Part shown: in pieces, positions 61,442-64,000 of the stretch
Numbering within the stretch: the first letter of the stretch is position 1
How the letters are laid out: each line of letters opens with the position of its first letter
The notes under the pieces: model-generated
Told to the model about the DNA's origin: nothing
The model's database searches: none
The model's input: only the letters and a program-made list of their open reading frames with translations
Program-made: the position numbers and the translations under genes
DNA from: Rhizobium etli CFN 42
GTDB taxonomy: Bacteria > Pseudomonadota > Alphaproteobacteria > Rhizobiales > Rhizobiaceae
DNA: 64,000 bases
Direction: 5' to 3'
Assembly: GCF_000092045.1 (NCBI RefSeq)
Contig: NC_007761.1
Coordinates: 2,483,001-2,547,000 of the forward strand

Positions 61442-61880
61442 CGCGATGCAGCCCTTCGTCTTGAGGCCGTCGCGCATGTTGAGGGCCAGCTTGGTGATGT
61501 TCGTAGTACACGCGATGAGCTCGAGCGTGTGCACTGCATAGAAGACGGTCTCGAACTTCGCGCTTGCGCCTTGACGAATGTTGGCAAGTTACTGCAGAGC
61601 ATCTTCCCGGCGGATTTATTGTTGTGCGCATTGCGCCGAGCAGGAGGGAGCCGATGCTCTTACCGATCGCACGCCTTAAGACCGTCTTCGGTCTCTGACT
61701 TATTCCGGCGGCCTTCGGGAGCCCTTTGTCGATTGGGTTCGGCGCCGGCGTCTCTCTTGTATCTCGTGGCGGATGTTGGCGATCGTCGGGGTCTGCGGGC
61801 GCCGCCTGGTCGTCGGAACAGTGGACAGGCTTCTCTTTCGGGTCGATCCGTTTGGCGGGGGCAGCAACTTTTCTAGGCAT
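61432..61880 (-). pseudogene. Degenerate unrecognised gene
   Basis: From an ATG at 61880 with GAGGAATTGG upstream: MPRKVAAPAKRIDPKEKPVH, then DTRETPAPNPIDKG, LRRAIGKSIGSLLL and AMRTTINPP. A different frame then carries LANIRQGASAKFETVFYAVHTLELIACTTNITKLALNMRDGLKTKGCIALF to a stop at 61432. Between them lie a stop and a frame change near 61590. The second piece has natural amino-acid composition; the first frame there is Arg/His-rich shadow. The product is not recognised. Confidence 0.4.
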
Positions 61881-62185
61881 AGCCAATTCCTCGGGCTTCA
61901 CCGACAAGAACCCACTCCCACACTGAAGGTTCCGAATCCAGAAGCGCTGCTTGGTTCGGAATCGATGTCACCAAACTGCGTAGCGCGCGAGAACATGCTC
62001 AAAGAGTTCATCGAGCAGATGGCAGTCGCAAGGCTGCGCTTAGTGCGATATCAACACCGGCATCGAAATGTTATTCAGCAGATCACGCGTCGCACCGCCG
62101 GGTCTTGGCAGGAACGTTTCCGAATGGTGCGCGTTCACTCTTTTTAGCCCGTGCGAGAGGCGCGGGCAGCACCAGGGAGGTTATC
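61881..62185. other. Intergenic region upstream of the CBS-domain gene
   Basis: No supported gene. A GC-rich hairpin (GCCCGTGC-GAGAG-GCGCGGGC at about 62147-62167) lies just before the CBS ribosome site. Confidence 0.35.
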
Positions 62186-62623
62186 ATGAAAGTCAGCAAT
62201 TGCATGACCACAGACGTGCAGATCACCGATCCGGAGCACACATTGCGAGATGTCGCCTCAATGATGGGACGTCTCGACGCCGGCGTTCTCCCGGTGGGCG
62301 AGAATGACCGGCTGGTCGGCATGATCACCGATCGCGACATCGCCATTCGTGGCGTGGCAGAGGGCAAAGGCCCCGACGCAAAAGTCCGCGACGTGATGAG
62401 TACCGATGTCAAATACTGCTTCGATGACGAAGATGTCGAAGACGTCCTTCACAACATGGGGGATCTCCAAGTGCGGCGCTTGCCGGTGCTGAACCGAAGC
62501 AAGCGGCTGGTCGGCATCATCTCGCTTGGCGATCTCGCCATGAAGGGCGAGACCATGGAAACAGGCAAAGCACTGAGCGGCATTTCGCAACGCGGCGGTG
62601 CACATTCACAGACGGCCCACTGA
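62186..62623 (+). CDS. CBS-domain protein
   Basis: 145 residues with two CBS motifs (about 5-58 and 68-125): VSNCMTTDVQITDPEHTLRDVASMMGRLDAGVLPVGENDRLVGMITDRDIAIRGVAEG and KVRDVMSTDVKYCFDDEDVEDVLHNMGDLQVRRLPVLNRSKRLVGIISLGDLAM. CBS pairs bind adenine nucleotides and regulate partner proteins; a stand-alone copy can act on several. GGGAGG lies before the ATG at 62186. No partner can be named. Confidence 0.9.
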   Translation: MKVSNCMTTDVQITDPEHTLRDVASMMGRLDAGVLPVGENDRLVGMITDRDIAIRGVAEGKGPDAKVRDVMSTDVKYCFDDEDVEDVLHNMGDLQVRRLPVLNRSKRLVGIISLGDLAMKGETMETGKALSGISQRGGAHSQTAH

Positions 62624-62802
62624 CGGTCCGCGTCGTGCCACAACAAGCTGTCCATGGGTTCGGCGGTATCTGCTCATTCAACTCTCAACTCTCGCTCCAT
62701 TGCCTTTGGCGCGAGAGTGCTGCAGTTGCGCACATCAGGACGCTTTACGCAGCTCCGTAGTTATGGCTCGAGCGCCAGTTGGAACGAGCTTGGTCTTCTG
62801 TT

Positions 62803-62970
62803 TTACCGCGACCTTGGCACCTCAGCCGAGATTGAACTACTATTCGGCTCCGGTTGTTGAATCACCAGTGGCGGCGCGTCGCTGCCGCGATCAAATGGCT
62901 TGATCGCCAGGATGCCAAGTATTGAAGCAATCATTGCTCCGATAATGACGATCATCAGCATTCGCATCAT
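62803..62970 (-). CDS. Small single-pass membrane protein
   Basis: 55 residues: MMRMLMIVIIGAMIASILGILAI forms one N-terminal membrane helix, then a basic FDRG and a polar tail (SDAPPLVIQQPEPNSSSIS). TGGAG stands 8 nt before the ATG at 62970. It is a short protein of unknown family. Confidence 0.5.
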   Translation of the reverse strand: MMRMLMIVIIGAMIASILGILAIKPFDRGSDAPPLVIQQPEPNSSSISAEVPRSR

Positions 62971-63240
62971 CAGGAACTCCACCCACCCAAGATTCAACAT
63001 TGGTCGAGGCAGATCATTCCATTGATTGTCCGTACCGCATGCTTGTCCGTGCCGCGATAACCGCCTGCTTCGGTGCGGGCTGTCCGACTTGAACGATGAC
63101 AGGCCGCCGCTCGAGTTTTACCCGCCCAGCCAGGACATGGTCGTCTGAGGGCGCTACCCCACGCCCGGCTGAAGCCCCAGGATTAGATCGACGGCCAGAT
63201 CTTCGGTAAAGCATCCATATAGGGCCGAGGCTTTCGGCTG

Positions 63241-64000
63241 TCAATGATGCCTGGATTTTTCGACGAGGAAGTCGATCAGCACTCTTACCGCCGGCAGCAT
63301 GCCCTTCGCGGTCGTGAAGACGATATAGAACTGGCTTTCCTCCGACTGCCATTGCGGCAGAACCCGCACCAGCCTACCCAGCCTGGAGATCGGCCTCGCA
63401 GGCGCTTTCGAGCAGAAGCCCGAAGCCGAGGCCGGCGCGGGCTGCATCGAGAATGGCAGTCATGCTGCGGCAGGTCAGCCTCGGCTGATGCCGGATGACC
63501 CGTTTGTCGTCATTCGGACCGATGAGTTCCCAAGTATGGAACGACACCCACGGCGTCATCGCCAGCGTCGGAAGATCGGCGAGTTCGTCGACGCAATTTA
63601 AACCACCTATACGTTCGATGAGCGACGGGCTTGCGACCAGGATGCGCCGCGCCCGGTCGAGCTTGCGCATCGCCAGACTCGTCTGTGTCTCCGGCTCGTT
63701 GGTCGCTCTCACCTCAAGATCGATCCGTTCGTTGATGAGGTCGGCGCGACGCTCGGAGCCGACAATCTGCAGCTTGATTTTCGGATAGCGTTCGAGGAAT
63801 TCAGGCAGTATCCCCTCCGACGGAAACGTCGACCAGACCAAGCGGGCAGCCCATCCGCACCACACCCTGCGGGTCTGCTTGGGCTTCGGTGACGATCGAT
63901 TTGGCGCGGTCGGCCTCCTGCAGAATGGTCTGGCATCTTTCGTAAAAAGCTTGTCCGATCTCTGTCACCCGGAAGTGACGGGTCGAACGCTCTATCAGCC
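63241..64000 (-). pseudogene. LysR-family regulator, frameshifted and cut by the window edge
   Basis: From the right edge: LIERSTRHFRVTEIGQAFYERCQTILQEAD (end of the helix-turn-helix domain) and VVRMGCPLGLVD. A shift near 63825 leads into FPSEGILPEFLERYPKIKLQIVGSERRADLINERIDLEVR, and a second near 63390 leads to GRLVRVLPQWQSEESQFYIVFTTAKGMLPAVRVLIDFLVEK, ending at 63241. This is the complete LysR substrate-binding domain in three frames. The missing N-terminus lies beyond 64000. The regulated gene is probably to the right of the window. Confidence 0.8.

Noticed and set aside
61773..62147. A plus-strand frame of 124 residues before the CBS gene
   Set aside because: It has no ribosome site, biased composition and overlaps a better minus-strand coding remnant; no conserved motif is seen.
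63014..63352. A 112-residue minus-strand frame
   Set aside because: Its 5' part overlaps the LysR remnant in another frame and the rest has no recognisable features.
1..64000. CRISPR arrays, tRNA or rRNA genes, complete insertion sequences or prophage
   Set aside because: No regularly spaced repeats, cloverleaf-like segments, transposase or phage protein motifs were seen.

Overview
The window looks like a chromosomal segment of a Rhizobium species, probably of the R. etli / R. leguminosarum group. The evidence is high GC content, alphaproteobacterial protein families (class II DAHP synthase, Usg, DUF2270, DUF971, DUF2059), rhizobial gene neighbourhoods such as gor-acyP-rpiA-gph and fumC near a class I fumarase, and palindromic mosaic repeats of the kind scattered between rhizobial genes. 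I see no rRNA, tRNA, CRISPR array, phage or complete insertion sequence. Species assignment is inference from recall, not from a search.

Layout. 0-16 kb is mostly core: aromatic amino-acid entry (aroG), an orphan TadG-like protein, glutathione reductase, acylphosphatase, ribose-5-phosphate isomerase with a DUF2059 partner, phosphoglycolate phosphatase, an L,D-transpeptidase, class II and class I fumarases flanking a VCBS-like protein, and a diguanylate cyclase. 16-21 kb holds a flavin-split-barrel protein, a hydrolase/MarR divergent pair with a clear operator, an LtrA-like membrane protein, DUF971 and moaA. 21.3-22.1 kb is a deletion scar made of a methyltransferase remnant and an iron-complex ABC transporter remnant.

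22.1-32.0 kb is the most coherent accessory locus. A SorC-type regulator, an FGGY kinase and a split transketolase lie on the minus strand, divergent from a ribose-type ABC transporter and two short-chain dehydrogenases. Similar palindromes sit at the regulator and in the divergent promoter. I read it as import of a sugar or polyol, oxidation to a ketose, phosphorylation, and feeding of the pentose phosphate pool by a dedicated transketolase. 32.3-35.5 kb holds another SDR, an EamA transporter, mobA and mobB. At 35.5-38.7 kb a hybrid histidine kinase and a KaiC-like ATPase are both broken by frameshifts, and the kinase has lost its phospho-acceptor domain.

39-46.6 kb combines a GST, Ohr, and a two-component system next to an exported hydrolase. 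Divergent from these are a DipZ-type thiol:disulfide protein and a second exported hydrolase. The shared control region carries two mirror-image 18-bp sites with 10-bp direct repeats, as expected for an OmpR-type regulator. 46.7-53.9 kb has an OmpA-family protein with a long Ala/Pro/Glu/Lys-rich segment, an amino-acid ABC transporter without its ATPase, usg, DUF2270 and a TPR methyltransferase. 54-57.5 kb has two opposed ArsR-SRPBCC modules. 57.8-64 kb has an SsuD-type monooxygenase preceded by a likely leader ORF, a 3-hydroxyisobutyrate dehydrogenase-like enzyme coupled to an AlkD-like protein, a CBS protein, small proteins, and several decayed genes ending in a broken LysR regulator cut by the window edge.
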